Below are positions 1 through 11,372 of a DNA stretch of 64,000 bases, piece by piece (the stretch's first letter is position 1; each line of letters opens with the position of its first letter). The notes under the pieces are model-generated. The model searched no databases. It saw only the letters and a list, made by a program, of their open reading frames with translations, and was not told the origin of the DNA. The stretch is from Piezodorus guildinii (lineage: Eukaryota; Arthropoda; Insecta; Hemiptera; Pentatomidae). The position numbers and the translations under genes are program-made. The DNA is taken from contig CM041294.1 of assembly GCA_023052935.1 (NCBI GenBank), forward strand, positions 25,500,641 through 25,564,640, written 5' to 3'.

Positions 1-2020
1 TTTTTTTTTTTCTTACCCTCTGGTTTTATTTTCGAACCAAATACAAATATAATATGTATAGCTGTCAGATTTGTCCTTCTGTTACCCGGAGGTATTCTAA
101 AGAGGATTGCTATATGCGCTGGATGCACTAGTAATCTTTCAAGGGCTTCTTCTAAGCCTTTATTTATCCATTGCAAAATGGGAGGGACCATTCTTCAGGG
201 TTTTGGCAATAAATTGAGTTCAGACATAGTCCGAACTCCTTCCCTCGGCGACAACGTCAACGAGAGGTAGTGATCCTTGCCACCTCCCAGGCTTGGGTGG
301 TGGGGTGATATCAGAAAATAATGGATTAGCACAGGCCTTCAGCCCATCAAAAAATTTAATGTGCCTCCGGCTGATATATTCAGGCACTGTTGGCATAACT
401 AATTCCTGATGAAGGATATGGTTTCTGGCCCTTTGTAAGTTGGTACCTCTGACAATCCGCCGAAGGATGGAGTTCTGGAACGTCTGTAATTGTTTGAGAG
501 TGGACTCAAACAGATGCCGCATCAAGGGCGCACCATAGAGCATAGTCGGACGTATTATAGCCTTGTAGATCTGTAGTTTCAGCCTCAGTGAGAGCTGAGG
601 TGACGTGAGTAGATGATTAAGTCTATAGCTCTTTCTCCTGGCCAGTTTGAGTCGTTCCCGGACGTGACTAGATAAGGTGAGGTGCCTATCTAGAGTGACG
701 CCCAGGTAGAGGATTGAATTAGAGACTGGCAGTGTTTCTCCGTTCACTTTAAAATCAGTGGGCAAAGCGCTCTTCCCCATCTGGAACGACATGACAATCG
801 CATCTGTCTTCTTCGGGTTCACCCTAATGCCAATCTCCTTCAGCTCATCTACAATAGTGGTCGATGCTCCTTGTGCCAGGGTGAGAGCCCTTTTCGGTCT
901 CATACTAGAAGCATAGATGCCAATGTCATCGGCGTAGGCTGCTACCAGTGCCATCGGGTGCTTCATTGAGATCACTTTTGCTGTAAAGATCACAAACAAT
1001 AGTGGTCCCAATACAGAACCTTGAGGAACCCCACAAATGGTGTCCTTTGAAGTTGACAATTTATCGCCTACCCTTACGACGAAGGATCTCCCGCTTAAGT
1101 AGCTTCTGATCAATCGGCATAATGAAGCTGGAAAACGATAGTCTTCCAACTGGCGAAGCAGTAACTCGTGGGATACACAATCAAACGCCTGTGTGCAGTC
1201 CAGCGAGATGAACGCCGTGGCTTCATTGTTCTTCGTCATACGCTCTATGGTGTGCCTTTGAAGTTTCACTAAATGATGATCGCAGGCTACGCCTCGTGAG
1301 AACCCGGTCTGTTCTGGTGGAATGATGGACTCCTCACTGCAGTGCTCTAGCAGATGGTGATGGATCAGCCTCTCGAACACCTTGCTCATATGCGAAAGGA
1401 GACTGATAGGCCGATAATGCTCTGGTGAGTCTCCATTCTTCCCAGGCTTAAGTAGCGGCACTATGATCGCTTGCTTCCAGTCATCGGGGAAGTATGAGAT
1501 CCGCATACAGGAGTTAAAAATGTTTAATAAGAAGGCTTTACCCCTCCGAGGTAGCATCTTCAATAGTACATACGGAATATCATCCAGTCCCGAAGCCTTG
1601 TTACCCTTGGTGCGTCGTAGTACCGACTCAAGCTGTCCGAAGGTGGAGAATATCCTCTTTTCATTAGGGGACGTTGGTCTTCCCGCAGGAAGTGTGGGAG
1701 CATTTAACAGCCGATCATCTTCCCTCGCCTTATAAGAATCGGCCAAGAGTTCAGCCTGTTCCTCAGGGGATAATAGGGTGCCACCTGATGTAAGGTGTAC
1801 ACTCTTCCTCTTAGTGACGTGTGACCTCACAAGTCTCCAGAACTGACGATGATCATCATGAGTCCTACGGAGTTGCTCGTGCCATAGGAAAGTCTTCCAT
1901 TCACGCATGAGGCTGGCTATCTGCCGGGTCATCGCATTGATGGCCGGTTTCAAGCCGTAGTCACAAGTTCGGTGGAAAATATTCCTCAGGTTGTTCCTTT
2001 GAGAAAATATAAAAGACAGT
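1..2020 (-). mobile_element. 5'-truncated Jockey-like non-LTR retrotransposon
   Basis: A LINE copy on the minus strand. The T-run at 1-11 is its poly(A) tail, 12-219 is the 3' untranslated part, and the reverse-transcriptase frame fills 220 to about 2018. The endonuclease domain expected at the N-terminus of ORF2 is absent, so the copy is 5'-truncated, as is usual after target-primed reverse transcription. No matching TSD can be checked because the tail sits at the window edge. The left limit is therefore certain only to the A-tail, and the right limit (about 1990-2020) is where the frame meets a stop and the sequence turns AT-rich. Confidence 0.85.
220..2017 (-). pseudogene. LINE ORF2 fragment, reverse transcriptase (Jockey-like)
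   Basis: Roughly 590 codons stay open with no stop or frameshift. This is long for such a truncated copy and implies a fairly recent insertion. RT landmarks run in order: a KASGLDDIP block (RT motif 1-2 region), PLLKPGK followed by YRPISLLSHMSKVFERL, a D-containing AFISLDCTQAFDCVSHELL motif, the CGVPQGSVLGPLLF block, and the catalytic YADD. Downstream lies the thumb region YLGVTLDRHLTLSSHV. The frame continues upstream of the TTG at 1953 without a convincing start, because the real N-terminus with the endonuclease is missing. It was a polyprotein for reverse transcription of the element's own RNA; here it is a dead-on-arrival copy. The Jockey clade is assigned from motif style only. Confidence 0.85.
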
Positions 2021-3550
2021 TCTTAAATATATAATAAAGTCTGTCGTAGTAGTCCATTATATTTAATGGGATTCTATTTATTTTTGCTTTAGTTATACAA
2101 TATTTAGTTCTCTATAGAGTTGATGATTTTAGTTATTCAGAAAAATGTAAAATATATATCAAAATTAATATTTAAATGTATAAAATCATTTATAATCAGC
2201 CTAAGCTTTATTTTTAATTTTTTAATTATTTGTGTGAGATAGTTACAGTTATGGATAAAACTAAAATTGAGTTATTTCCGAAGTGGGTTAAGTCGATTTA
2301 TAATAAATACCATGATTAAATATAAATGGAGTTTCACCACTTTCAAAATGCTTAATTATTTTAATCATTTAAAATAAAGTAAGAAACCTATGCTTGAATT
2401 TTCTCTGTTTATATTAGAACGTTTACTTTCAAGTTCATTGCTTAATACCGAAATAAATAACCTATTAATAATGATAAAAAAAATAAAACAACACTCTAAG
2501 TTGATTATTTGATGTGATTAAGTAGAGTTACAATAATAAATTAGTTTTGAGGTTTCAATTTGTAGCACTTATTCTATTTGAATAGCCTTGCTATTTGACG
2601 GAATCAGTTTTGATTTTCCAATAATCAGTTTTTTTTTATTATTTTTTTTATTTTTTATTTTTTTTTTTTTACACAACGTGCATGAAAATTAAGGATTAAT
2701 GTACAAGACAAATAAGGATTAATTTGTGTTGTATTTCTAATGAATAGTTGCTAAATAATCGATCGTATTTCGATTACATTCCTATTGTACAAGTTGTGTA
2801 TCATTATATCATTTTCTTGCCAGATTCATCATATATTTACAATGCCAATTTCGGAGCTTACATGACAATATTAAACCCATGAGTATAGGTTTGTTCATAT
2901 TTTATTATGTTTTCTCTGCTGATTGTCGTGTCGCCTGATAGTGTCCATATTACTAATTTAAGCCCTGTAGCGATCCGGATCGGTTGTGTAATTATTTAAT
3001 AATAGTCCTTCAGAAAGTGAGTAATTAATTATTTGATTGCAATTAGGTAATTAGCAGTTGTTATATGACTCCTTCTCCTCCTTTTCTATATTATTTTATA
3101 GTCTTGTAATCAATCACCTTTAACCTAAAAATAATCATCCTTGTATAACCCGCTATTTATTGCTCCAACCATCATCTTTTGTACGTTTGTACCTGATATT
3201 TTTCCTTAAGGTATGATGTTTGAACCCGTGTAGTCCACAGTTTCTGCAGTGCTTAAGTGTTGTGCGGGACTGTCTAACTCCTCCTTTTCCATTGAAATTT
3301 TGAAATATTATTATCTTCTTGCATTTGGCGTTGTAAAACGTGTAAACTTTATCTACGAAGTTTAAAGTGAATTAAAATATTATTATAGTTAAACTAATTT
3401 GGTCCACAAACTCTAAGAAATAATTTGTTTTACGACTATTAACAATTTTCAAAATCTTTTTACAAATAAAAGTGATAGGTAGTCGCCTCTCTATAACTTA
3501 TAATACATAATAAATAATTATTAATTTATATTTCAACTAATATATTTATA
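2021..3550. other. AT-rich non-coding stretch
   Basis: No coding frame, RNA gene or recognisable repeat is seen. There are T-rich runs near 2630-2672. Confidence 0.5.
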
Positions 3551-3716
3551 ATTGTGGATGTAATTAGTTGACCGTTGAGAATTACTGGAAGGAATTAGTC
3601 CGGGTGGCGGTCATTAAATGAAACAACTAAATAGTTTCAACTATTTTATTGTTTGCCAACGTTTCGACCCCCTTTGTGGGTCATCATCAGGGCGCATGGT
3701 GGGAGAATGGAAACTA
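3551..3716 (-). mobile_element. Short spliced PLE-type unit (family B), copy 1
   Basis: The unit starts with ATTGTGGATG and, on the minus strand, ends at its 5' side with the ATTCTCCCACCATGCG exon block. The hammerhead-like core lies at 3661-3690 (minus): CTGATGA, a GACCC/GGGTC stem, then GAAAC. A perfect 8-bp hairpin (AAATAGTT/AACTATTT) follows it. Compared with the long copy at 46966-47680 it lacks a 272-nt GT-AG intron exactly at the CATGCG/CCCTG junction, so it derives from spliced RNA. No TSD is obvious for this copy. Confidence 0.75.
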
Positions 3717-5519
3717 GGCCTAGCCTCACACTTGAATCGAAATAAATAGCTTTTGGTTCCTCCATGTCCAAAATAGTGTCAGTTTGTAGGATATTTTTTT
3801 TAAGTTTAGTTCGATCATCAATTGTTTTTTTAAGTCATAGGTGTTTAACATTTGAATGTAAGAAAAATATATTCTATTTTGAGAATGGTAATAGTTATCC
3901 ATGTGTAAGGAATTGGTCTATTTTATAAAAGTTTCAGGCTCAGTATTAATCTAGTACAGTTTTTATTCATTAATTAATACATCTGTTGTACTATATTTAA
4001 AATACTACAGTTCTTCCTTGTTCGAATTATAAAACTCTGTTTAACCTGTGTTTATAACCACTTTAATGGTTGATGGAATTGGTAATAACGTGAAAGGGCT
4101 GATCCGTGTTCTAGTAGCTAAGGTGCCCGAGGCTGTATGGCCCAGTGCTACATTATTGAACTGTGGGGTTGATTCTAAGCTTGGATTACCTACTGGTCTT
4201 TGTAGCTAGGGTATTGCATTCCATATTACTACAATGATTACCATTCTATGTTGGTATGGATAGCGCAGTGGGGTACAGCACTATGTCTTACTCTATTATT
4301 TTACTATTTTGCAATATTTAAAAAAAAAAAGAAAAAAAAAAAAGAAGATAATTCCTATGCGATTAAAGATTCTAAGTCTTAAGTTAAGTTGTAAATTATA
4401 AAGCTGTGACCGTTTTGATTGTGCCATTAATAGCTCAAAAAAGAATTAGAACATGTTAAGATTCTATAAAAAATTTCCTCCAAGATTTCGTTATTTATTT
4501 TTGTTGTTCGTTCAGATTAAAATTTGTTAATGGTACCCTTACTACCATATACATTTTTTTTTTACTACAGGTTTAAGAGTTTTGTGGTTGATAATTAAAT
4601 AAATTACACTAACTACATTGATTCCCAAAGATATTTGAATATTAATTTTGAAATTTGCTTGAAAACAAACGTACAAGTGCATACCAATTTAAAATCTTGT
4701 TGGAACCTATCAATGTTTTTAGATGAGTTAGTGGGTAGGACTATAAAGCTTTTAATGGTTTTTCTTTTCACGGTAAATGCCGAGTGTGTTGAGGCAGTCA
4801 CTCACATCTCTTAACTGAAAAGCGGACAGGTGTCAGACTCGTATTTCTTTGTCGAGTGACAACGATTTCTCGACCTTTCCGAATCTAGTTGGCATAGATT
4901 GCTAGTCTGCAATGTAATACATTCCTTCTGCCCTGGTAAGTGAAACGTCACATTTCTAACAAACAACAAAACATTCATTGGAACGAAGAGAAGGGAGTTA
5001 GTCCGGACGGCGTCATTTCATAACTGCTTTTTACTTCTGGCGATTTTCTTATCCGCCACTTGGACTATCCTTTTGTAACAAGTTTTAGCTGTGGAGTGAT
5101 AACGATCTCTCGACCTTTCCTTAGTTGGCATAGATTGGTAATCTGCAATGTAAAGCTGTATGTATGGTGACCAATAACAAAATTATTCGTAGGGAGTGAT
5201 GACCCTACACTACTACAAAATGCATCTAGAAACGTGAGTGTAATCTCCCAGGAGGCCTGTCGCGCCACTGGAAGAAGAAGTGCCTATATATTTTCTGTTG
5301 TGCAACTAGGATCAAAACGCTGGTTATGAATAGTACTATTTATTTTCTTCCCCATCCTTCGGATTACCTTCCTGAGTTTCGTGTAGTCTACTATTGATGT
5401 TTATATAAGAACGAAATTGTATAGATTGTGTGTGTGTTCAGTTTCTGTTACTGATTCCATGTTATTTACAATTATTGACGGCATAGTTTCACTGTTTATA
5501 TTCGAAGGATTCGTGTTAT
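3717..5519. other. Non-coding stretch with old SINE-like relic and a diverged tandem repeat
   Basis: Around 4128-4200 there is a weak tRNA-like pair of boxes (TGGCCCAGTGC, then GGGTTGATTCT), perhaps an old SINE. Segments 4847-4935 and 5090-5160 are diverged direct copies sharing TCTCGACCTTTCC and TTGGCATAGATTG blocks. A degenerate PLE-like end (GGGAGTTAGTCCGGACGGCG) is at about 4991-5010. Confidence 0.4.
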
Positions 5520-6131
5520 ACCGCGCTTTAGAAGAGTTGGAAGTCCGCCGCTCCGTTAGGACTTAGCTGCGAGGGCATGAGTCAAGAGATAGGAGATGAT
5601 AGGACAGACATTGAGTAGCGGAGGAATATGAAAAATGAGCGATAGGACCCGGACAGACGTAACCTATTGACATAGAGGAGGTATAGAGCGGGGAGGGGGC
5701 TATCGACCCGGGAATGCGCGCTGCAGTTGGCCCTCGCTCCTCCACTGCCTCACGTGTTCCCCATGATAGATGACTGGAGGCCTCGCCCTCCTCGCTTCTT
5801 ACACTTGGACCCCTTCTGCATCGCCCCCTTTCCTCTCTACTCGAGGTGAGTGTGTCACAACGTCTGCATGTGTATCCGTACCATAACGTCACCCCACCCT
5901 CTGTACCGCCAAGCCTTCCACTTCTTACCGTTCTTGGACGTAGATGTCAAGATAACCCGGAGGAGAAGAAGGAGAAGACGAAGGGAGTGCGAAGGAGAGG
6001 AGAGGATCAGGGAAGGAGTTGCTAGCCGCGTGGCGCCGCCTTCTTTAGGGCACACTTGTTGCTGGCGCAGGGCACTGAAAAGATGCTGTATCCTAGCAAC
6101 CATTTTTATATCTCCCCTCCTGTTTCCTTAG
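5520..6131. promoter_or_regulatory. GC-rich island with consensus splice donor; possible first exon or promoter
   Basis: This is the most GC- and CpG-rich block of the window, set in AT-rich DNA. It has CG-containing words (GACCCGGGAATGCGCGCTG near 5707), a purine-rich AGGAGAAGAAGGAG tract at 5957-5975, and CTCGAG followed by GTGAGT at 5841-5851, a near-perfect plus-strand 5' splice site. Overlapping frames on both strands are composition effects with no recognisable protein. A non-coding first exon and promoter is one reading; a GC-rich repeat is another. No link to the Chip gene about 49 kb downstream is shown. Confidence 0.3.
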
Positions 6132-7100
6132 CAATGGCTAAACTTCTCCTTACTCTCTCCCTTTCTACATTCTTCTTTAAATATTATCTTTATAAATTAG
6201 CTAATTAGTAGTATTGATTGCGAAGGATAACATGCAAACAAATTTTTATTCTCTAATAATAAAGAATTACATTTATACTCTGAAGTAATAAAATATCTAT
6301 TTATTCTCTTTACAATGTTATCCTCATTCTTAAAACTTATTATAGAGATTGAAGTCATCCTATTGCGCAAGAGTTCTTAATTTTATGAGGAAGAATGAAC
6401 ATTTGAATAGAAATCATGTTTTTATTTGGTATTTAACCAAATTATTTTATTGTTTTCGCATTAAAATCAAGAATTTTGTTTTAGCTGAATACCATATAAT
6501 TTAAATTTTCAAAGGAAATTTGTTTGTAGGATTTGCATCTTTCGAAAATACTTTTTTAAAATGATTTTTCTGTGTGTGTTTTTTTTGTTTGTTTTAATGA
6601 TGAAATCGTATGGCTAATTTCGATTAAAATAAACAATGATAATTTAAATTTGTCATAATATTAATTTATTACAAACAAAAAAAAAATCATCTATTACATC
6701 CTTTTGGAGGTCAGCTTTTCAATTGTTGAGGAAGCTCATTTAAAATTTCAACGATATTGTACACATTTTTTGACCAAGGTTAAATATTATGGCATATTAT
6801 AAAAATTAGCATATTTGTTAGGTTATTTATTTTTTTTATTTCTTGATGGGAGGATTGTACGAGTGATATTCATTAAATAAATGAAATCGTATTAGCTATT
6901 TATTAGTTTCAACCTCCATTGTAGGTCTTCAATAAAACACTTCAAAGTTAAAGACTGCAGTTAAATTATGACTTTGATAGGAGGCCTGCAATGTTGGAAA
7001 CAAATCCTTAATACCATTTTCATTGTTTTCTCCCTTCTGAATTTCTCTATGGGCAACTATTAATATTCAATATGTTTATTTATTTTCTAGCCCCCTATTA
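6132..7100. other. AT-rich non-coding stretch
   Basis: No gene seen. A faint PLE-like trace (ATTCATTAAATAAATGAAATCG ... GTTTCAACCTCCATTGTAGG) may lie around 6868-6930. Confidence 0.35.
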
Positions 7101-7322
7101 TTAACCTGTTAACCGGGGAATGCCCTTTCAACTACGCAGTACATAACTCTTATTTACGTGATTTCACATTATTATTTATGTATTTTCATGCTCGAAATTA
7201 ATGAAAAAACAATAAATTATATACTTTTACGTATATTTATATGTGGATGTATATATAATGCACATGTACCCGATAATGTTCACGTTTGACGTATTTATAC
7301 GTCCCGCCGGTTAACAGGTTAA
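7101..7322. mobile_element. TTAA-flanked MITE (piggyBac-like)
   Basis: A 214-bp element at 7105-7318 sits between TTAA duplications at 7101-7104 and 7319-7322. Its terminal inverted repeats are CCTGTTAACCGG at the left and its exact reverse complement CCGGTTAACAGG at the right, 12 of 12 bases. The interior is AT-rich and has no frame. TTAA duplication and CC-starting ends are typical of piggyBac-type non-autonomous elements; the superfamily is inferred from ends only. Confidence 0.75.
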
Positions 7323-8354
7323 GGGACGAGATCTTCATTGGCATTGATCATATTTTATTGTCTTAATAAAGATTACCTTAAGAAATGCCGTGGTTTTAAT
7401 TACTAATATTTTATTTCAAACTTAATATAATAATTCGGAGAGAGTCACAAATGAGACAATAATAGATTCTATTGTCCTACAACTGTTCAGCGTACAAAAA
7501 AAATATATTTTTGTATTGCGATATACCTTGAAAGTGTTCAATCAAATGAAGGTTTCTCATTGTGTCAAACGACCAGTTGTAAACATAACATTGGTCTTAG
7601 ACGATCCATCAACTTATTTATGAAAAAGCCTACCTATTATTTATAACTGCGTGATTTAGCCATAAAATTATTAATAAAATCTCTAAGCGTTACTGAATTA
7701 AATTATTCATTTGATTATTGATATTGTTGTTAAGTATATTCCTTGACGATTGCTTCTTGAAGAGTTATTATAAATCTTGATAATTATTTATCAGTATATT
7801 TTATTGAAACAAACCAGTACTCAGTTCATTATGAATCATATCATGAAGTCTTGATTTATAATTTTCCAAATTAACATCTTATATAGTCAAATATCCTTTC
7901 TTAATCGAACCAACAATAACTACATATGTATTCAATCGTAGTTACCATAAAAGTATTTCTTTATAAATACTATAAAAGAAATAACATACGAAATAGACAG
8001 GATTTTTCGAAAGGTTTTCGTGAATGATGGATGTATGAGGTTGCATGTTCCATATCCGTGATACAGGTACATCACTCCTTGTTTCCATTAACCAACCTAC
8101 GAGAATACATGCAAAGCTTTGAAATTTTAAAAAGTGCTTCTATAAATAACTGCCAAAATCTTTTCTTTTCCTTTTTCATTCATTAGCATACTACCATAGT
8201 TCGGTCATTAATATGTATGATTTTATAATACTATGTCTTCACCTCTTCTAAATGGGACGTCAGTCCTATGATTCATCCATGGGTTATAGATGCCGATCTC
8301 ATGGCATTTATCTGTTCGAAACAAATTTATCTATTTCTTCGTTGGGTGAAATAA
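7323..8354. other. AT-rich non-coding stretch
   Basis: No coding frame or repeat boundary could be supported here. Confidence 0.4.
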
Positions 8355-9278
8355 TATTGGGTTGTTTCACATGAAATGTCCGTTTTTTATAGTTTCTGAA
8401 ATACATAAAGGATTTGCAGGTCTCTGTTGTTTTATTCTGAATGTTTACATATTTAAAGTAAACAGTTACTAATCCTCTACCTTTGTATTATAAACATTAG
8501 CTTCCCAATTAATTACCCACTTTTTAGTGTACCTCCAAATATCAACATGGCAACACGCGATTTTCGAGTAATATTTTTATACGAGTTTAAACTCGGCTAT
8601 TCAGCAGCTGAGGCCGCTAGAAATATTTGCAAGGCGTTTGGGGAAGGGAGTGTTAATGAACGGACCATTCGCCGTTGGTTTGCTAAGTTTTCAGCTGGGG
8701 ATACCGAGTTGGAAAACTTGCCCCGAGGAAGACCTCCGTCCGTAATAGACAACGATGTCCTCAAACATACAGTAGAAGGAAACCCCTACCAAACAGTTAA
8801 AGGACTCTCAGCCCAGCTAAATGCAAGTGCATTTACCGTTTCCAGACATTTAAAGCGTATTGGGAAAGTAAAAAAGCTCAATACATGGGTACCTCATGAT
8901 CTCACAGAGCGGCAGCAAGACCCCATGTTTCAAAACATACCGTACAAAAATTGACAGAACGGGGCTACGAAGTTCTTCCGCACTCGCCACATTCTCCCGA
9001 CTTGTCTCCAACAGATTACCACCTGTTCAGGAATTTAGACAACTTCGTTCAAAGTCTTTTTAAAAATGATGATCAAGTGAAAAGTGCGTTTTCAGATTTT
9101 GTTTCACTTCAAAGCTCAGAGTTTTTCAGTTCGGGGATAAAAAGTTGGGGTCACGTTGAGAAAAATGTGTAGAAAAAGAAGGTAAATACTTGGAATAAAA
9201 TTATCTTGTTTTCATATCGTATTTTTAATAAAAATTCTTTACCTTGAAAACGGACATTTCATGTGACACAACCCAGTA
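8355..9278 (+). mobile_element. Internally deleted mariner transposon (copy M1)
   Basis: The element spans 8357-9276 between TA dinucleotides (8355-8356, 9277-9278), the mariner target duplication. The left end starts TTGGGTTGTTTCACATGAAA and the right end is its imperfect inverse (CATGTGACACAACCCAG). It encodes a mariner-type transposase from which the middle third is deleted. At about 920 bp it is shorter than the roughly 1.3 kb of complete mariners, so it must depend on a transposase supplied from elsewhere. Confidence 0.9.
8547..9171 (+). pseudogene. Mariner transposase, catalytic core deleted
   Basis: The N-terminal DNA-binding part is intact. It has the first helix-turn-helix (FLYEFKLGYSAAEAARNI), the VNERTIRRWFAKF stretch, the GRP(P)S hook-like linker, the second helix-turn-helix region, and IGKVKKLNTWVPHDLTE, the usual linker to the catalytic domain. 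Directly after LTERQ the sequence jumps to the ARPHVSKHTVQKL part in another frame. The first two catalytic aspartates of the DD34D triad are gone, including the one just before ARPH. The third, in the SPDLSPTDYHLF block at about 8998-9027, remains. The result is a frameshifted, two-piece reading frame (stop near 8952) that cannot encode an active enzyme. Confidence 0.85.
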
Positions 9279-9575
9279 GTTTTCTCATTATAAATAAAAT
9301 ATTTGGTTTCCCTTATGAAGTATTTTTGTTTCTATGAAAGTAATAAAAATACCTTGAAAAATTATTATCTGAACGTAGTAAATATTTAAATGAAGCACTC
9401 TGAGATATTCTTACTAACGGAGAGTCTCATCAACAGTTTTATGAATGGAACTATTGGTTAGTATAGCTATCAATGAGATTGACAACGTGCCTTGTTTATA
9501 TAAAGATAATTATATAGAACATGTTTATTTAAATTTTATGTTCACAGTAGGCTCAGTGGATGAGATGTAGGCTCA
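9277..9575 (+). repeat. Mariner 3' flank, duplicated in inverse at 13075-13407 and 13941-14270
   Basis: The roughly 300 bp after M1 match, as reverse complement, the blocks lying between the mariner copies of the 12.5-15.1 kb array (shared words GAGAGTCTCATCAACAG-like, AGTATAGCTATCAATGA-like). The homology fades near 9572, where an R1 fragment begins. Confidence 0.75.
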
Positions 9576-9578
9576 AGA

Positions 9579-9712
9579 TTTTGTAACGTCTCGGACGTAT
9601 ATTTGTCTTAAACATGAAATTTCAGTATCATAGGACTTACCGTTTCCGCCCGGGAGTTGCCACACACACACACACACACACACACTATATATAAGTAAGT
9701 GAAAGTAAAAAA
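9579..9712 (+). repeat. R1 repeat, 3'-end fragment with (CA)n
   Basis: It carries the R1 landmarks GTAACGTCTCGGACGTATAT, CATAGGACTTACCGTTTCCG and GTAAGTGAAAGTAAAA. The CACACA core present in all R1 copies has expanded here to about 13 repeats at 9661-9686. Confidence 0.75.
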
Positions 9713-10704
9713 AGGAATTCTAACTAAAACTATTCAAACAATTAACGATTCAAAATAATTTACCATTTCATGTTAGTAGTGATAAATTTTTTTTTTTTAA
9801 GAATTTGATAATCAATTAAGGGGTAAAAGAGCAAACATATTTGTTAGATAAATTTTCTTCCAGGCATAAGAATAGTAACATAGATGTATATTATTCCGTT
9901 GACATCTAAAGATTTTAAAAATAATGTATTTTAAAATACAAAGTTGTAGAATGTAATGCAGAGTGAAGTTTTTAAAATATGCAAATATATAAATAGGGTT
10001 GGAAAATAAATAAAAAAAAGCCGCGGACGGCAGACGGTTTACAAACTTTTTATTTTACTCCCTATTTGGATTCCAAATATCTTGAAACGTAGACATTTTA
10101 GACAGGTGGAATTTATTTATTTTTTTGGCGGTTACAGAGGTTCATCATTGTAAATAATAAACGATAAGATCATTTTCATTTTGACACTGGCTTATAGTGA
10201 CCATATACAAACACAAAAAGGAATATCGAGAGGGAACAAATATTGAGTGCTTTAAATGTATCCAGATCACTCCAAGCAGACTGCGTTAAAAAAAAATTTT
10301 TACGCTGATGCTTGGGTGACGATTTTTCGAGTTTCAGTAAAACGGAGAAATAAGGGACGGTTAAATCGCAGGTAGTGAAGGGCGAGGTTCCTTATCTCAA
10401 ATAAGAAAAAAAATACGAAAAGAAACTGGACCGTTAGGAAACATCCTAGATTCCACAGGGAAGAAAAAAACTAGTTAGTACCTGTGCCTCGGAGATATCT
10501 CGTGGTAATTAAAATAGCGACATGGAAACTGCCTTTCGTAAATGTCAATTCAACAGGAAAAGGAAAAGAATCCAACGAAATTATATTGGCTAACTTTCAA
10601 CATTTAAAAACTGTTTATAGTGGACGAAGAACCTCTTAAGGAGCATTTAACTAGTGGCTCTTATAAGTACTATTTTTAAATCCACAGGCCACGAATGATG
10701 TTTA
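9713..10704. other. AT-rich non-coding stretch
   Basis: No gene recognised. There is a moderate GC patch at 10320-10460 without a usable frame. Confidence 0.35.
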
Positions 10705-11372
10705 TTTTCACTTACATATATATATAAAATATTTAGTAAGGGAAAGTATTGGGATCGCGCAAATTTTCGAATTCTAGTTTTCAACGGAAATACACATTTT
10801 ACTGTCACTTAAGTCAAAATGACCAGGTATGTTAAAAAAGATCTGTGTGCGGTAGCAAGTATAGCACGAGAACAAAAAGTCGTACAATACTGAAAATCCA
10901 TATTTAAGACAACCATAAGCCCGAGATGTTACATCAACATTTCACCAAAATTGGGTAAGCAGGAGTGCTACTTTATACCATGCATTTCGCACATTTTTAC
11001 GATTTTCTCGAAAACGGCTGTAACATTTTGATTAAACTCCCTATATCGATGACAAATTTAATGAGTTTTAATATAATTTAGGTTCCATTCTGATTAAAAT
11101 AGTCTGGCAGGACTTAAATGACGAATTTTTGAACTTTCTTCCTCTAAAGTACCTTTAATTTTGTAAATTTAGGAAAATAACCATATCCCTTTCTTAGCAT
11201 TGATAAAAACAGATAAATATATAAGTTCAATTAATTCGATATCCAGCTAAGGAGGAAAACTGAAAAAAATATATTTTTTTTTGCAATTTTTTTATTTTGA
11301 ACATAAGAACAGTAATCTACATATATATTAGATTTTGAAAATGGAGTCGTGTGTTGCCTCCGCCAGATTTTT
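10705..11372 (-). repeat. R1 repeat copy, near full length
   Basis: The inverse orientation begins TTTCACTTACATATAT, contains AGTAAGGGAAAGTATTG and the AAAAGTCGTACAATACTG block, and ends GTCGTGTGTTGCCTCC. It is diverged from other copies. Confidence 0.7.

Noticed and set aside
1463..1735. Plus-strand frame inside the LINE
   Set aside because: Antisense shadow of the minus-strand RT frame.
5563..6131. Overlapping frames of 82-109 residues on both strands
   Set aside because: Arginine-rich and low-complexity content from a purine-rich GC patch, with no recognisable domain and mutually exclusive frames.
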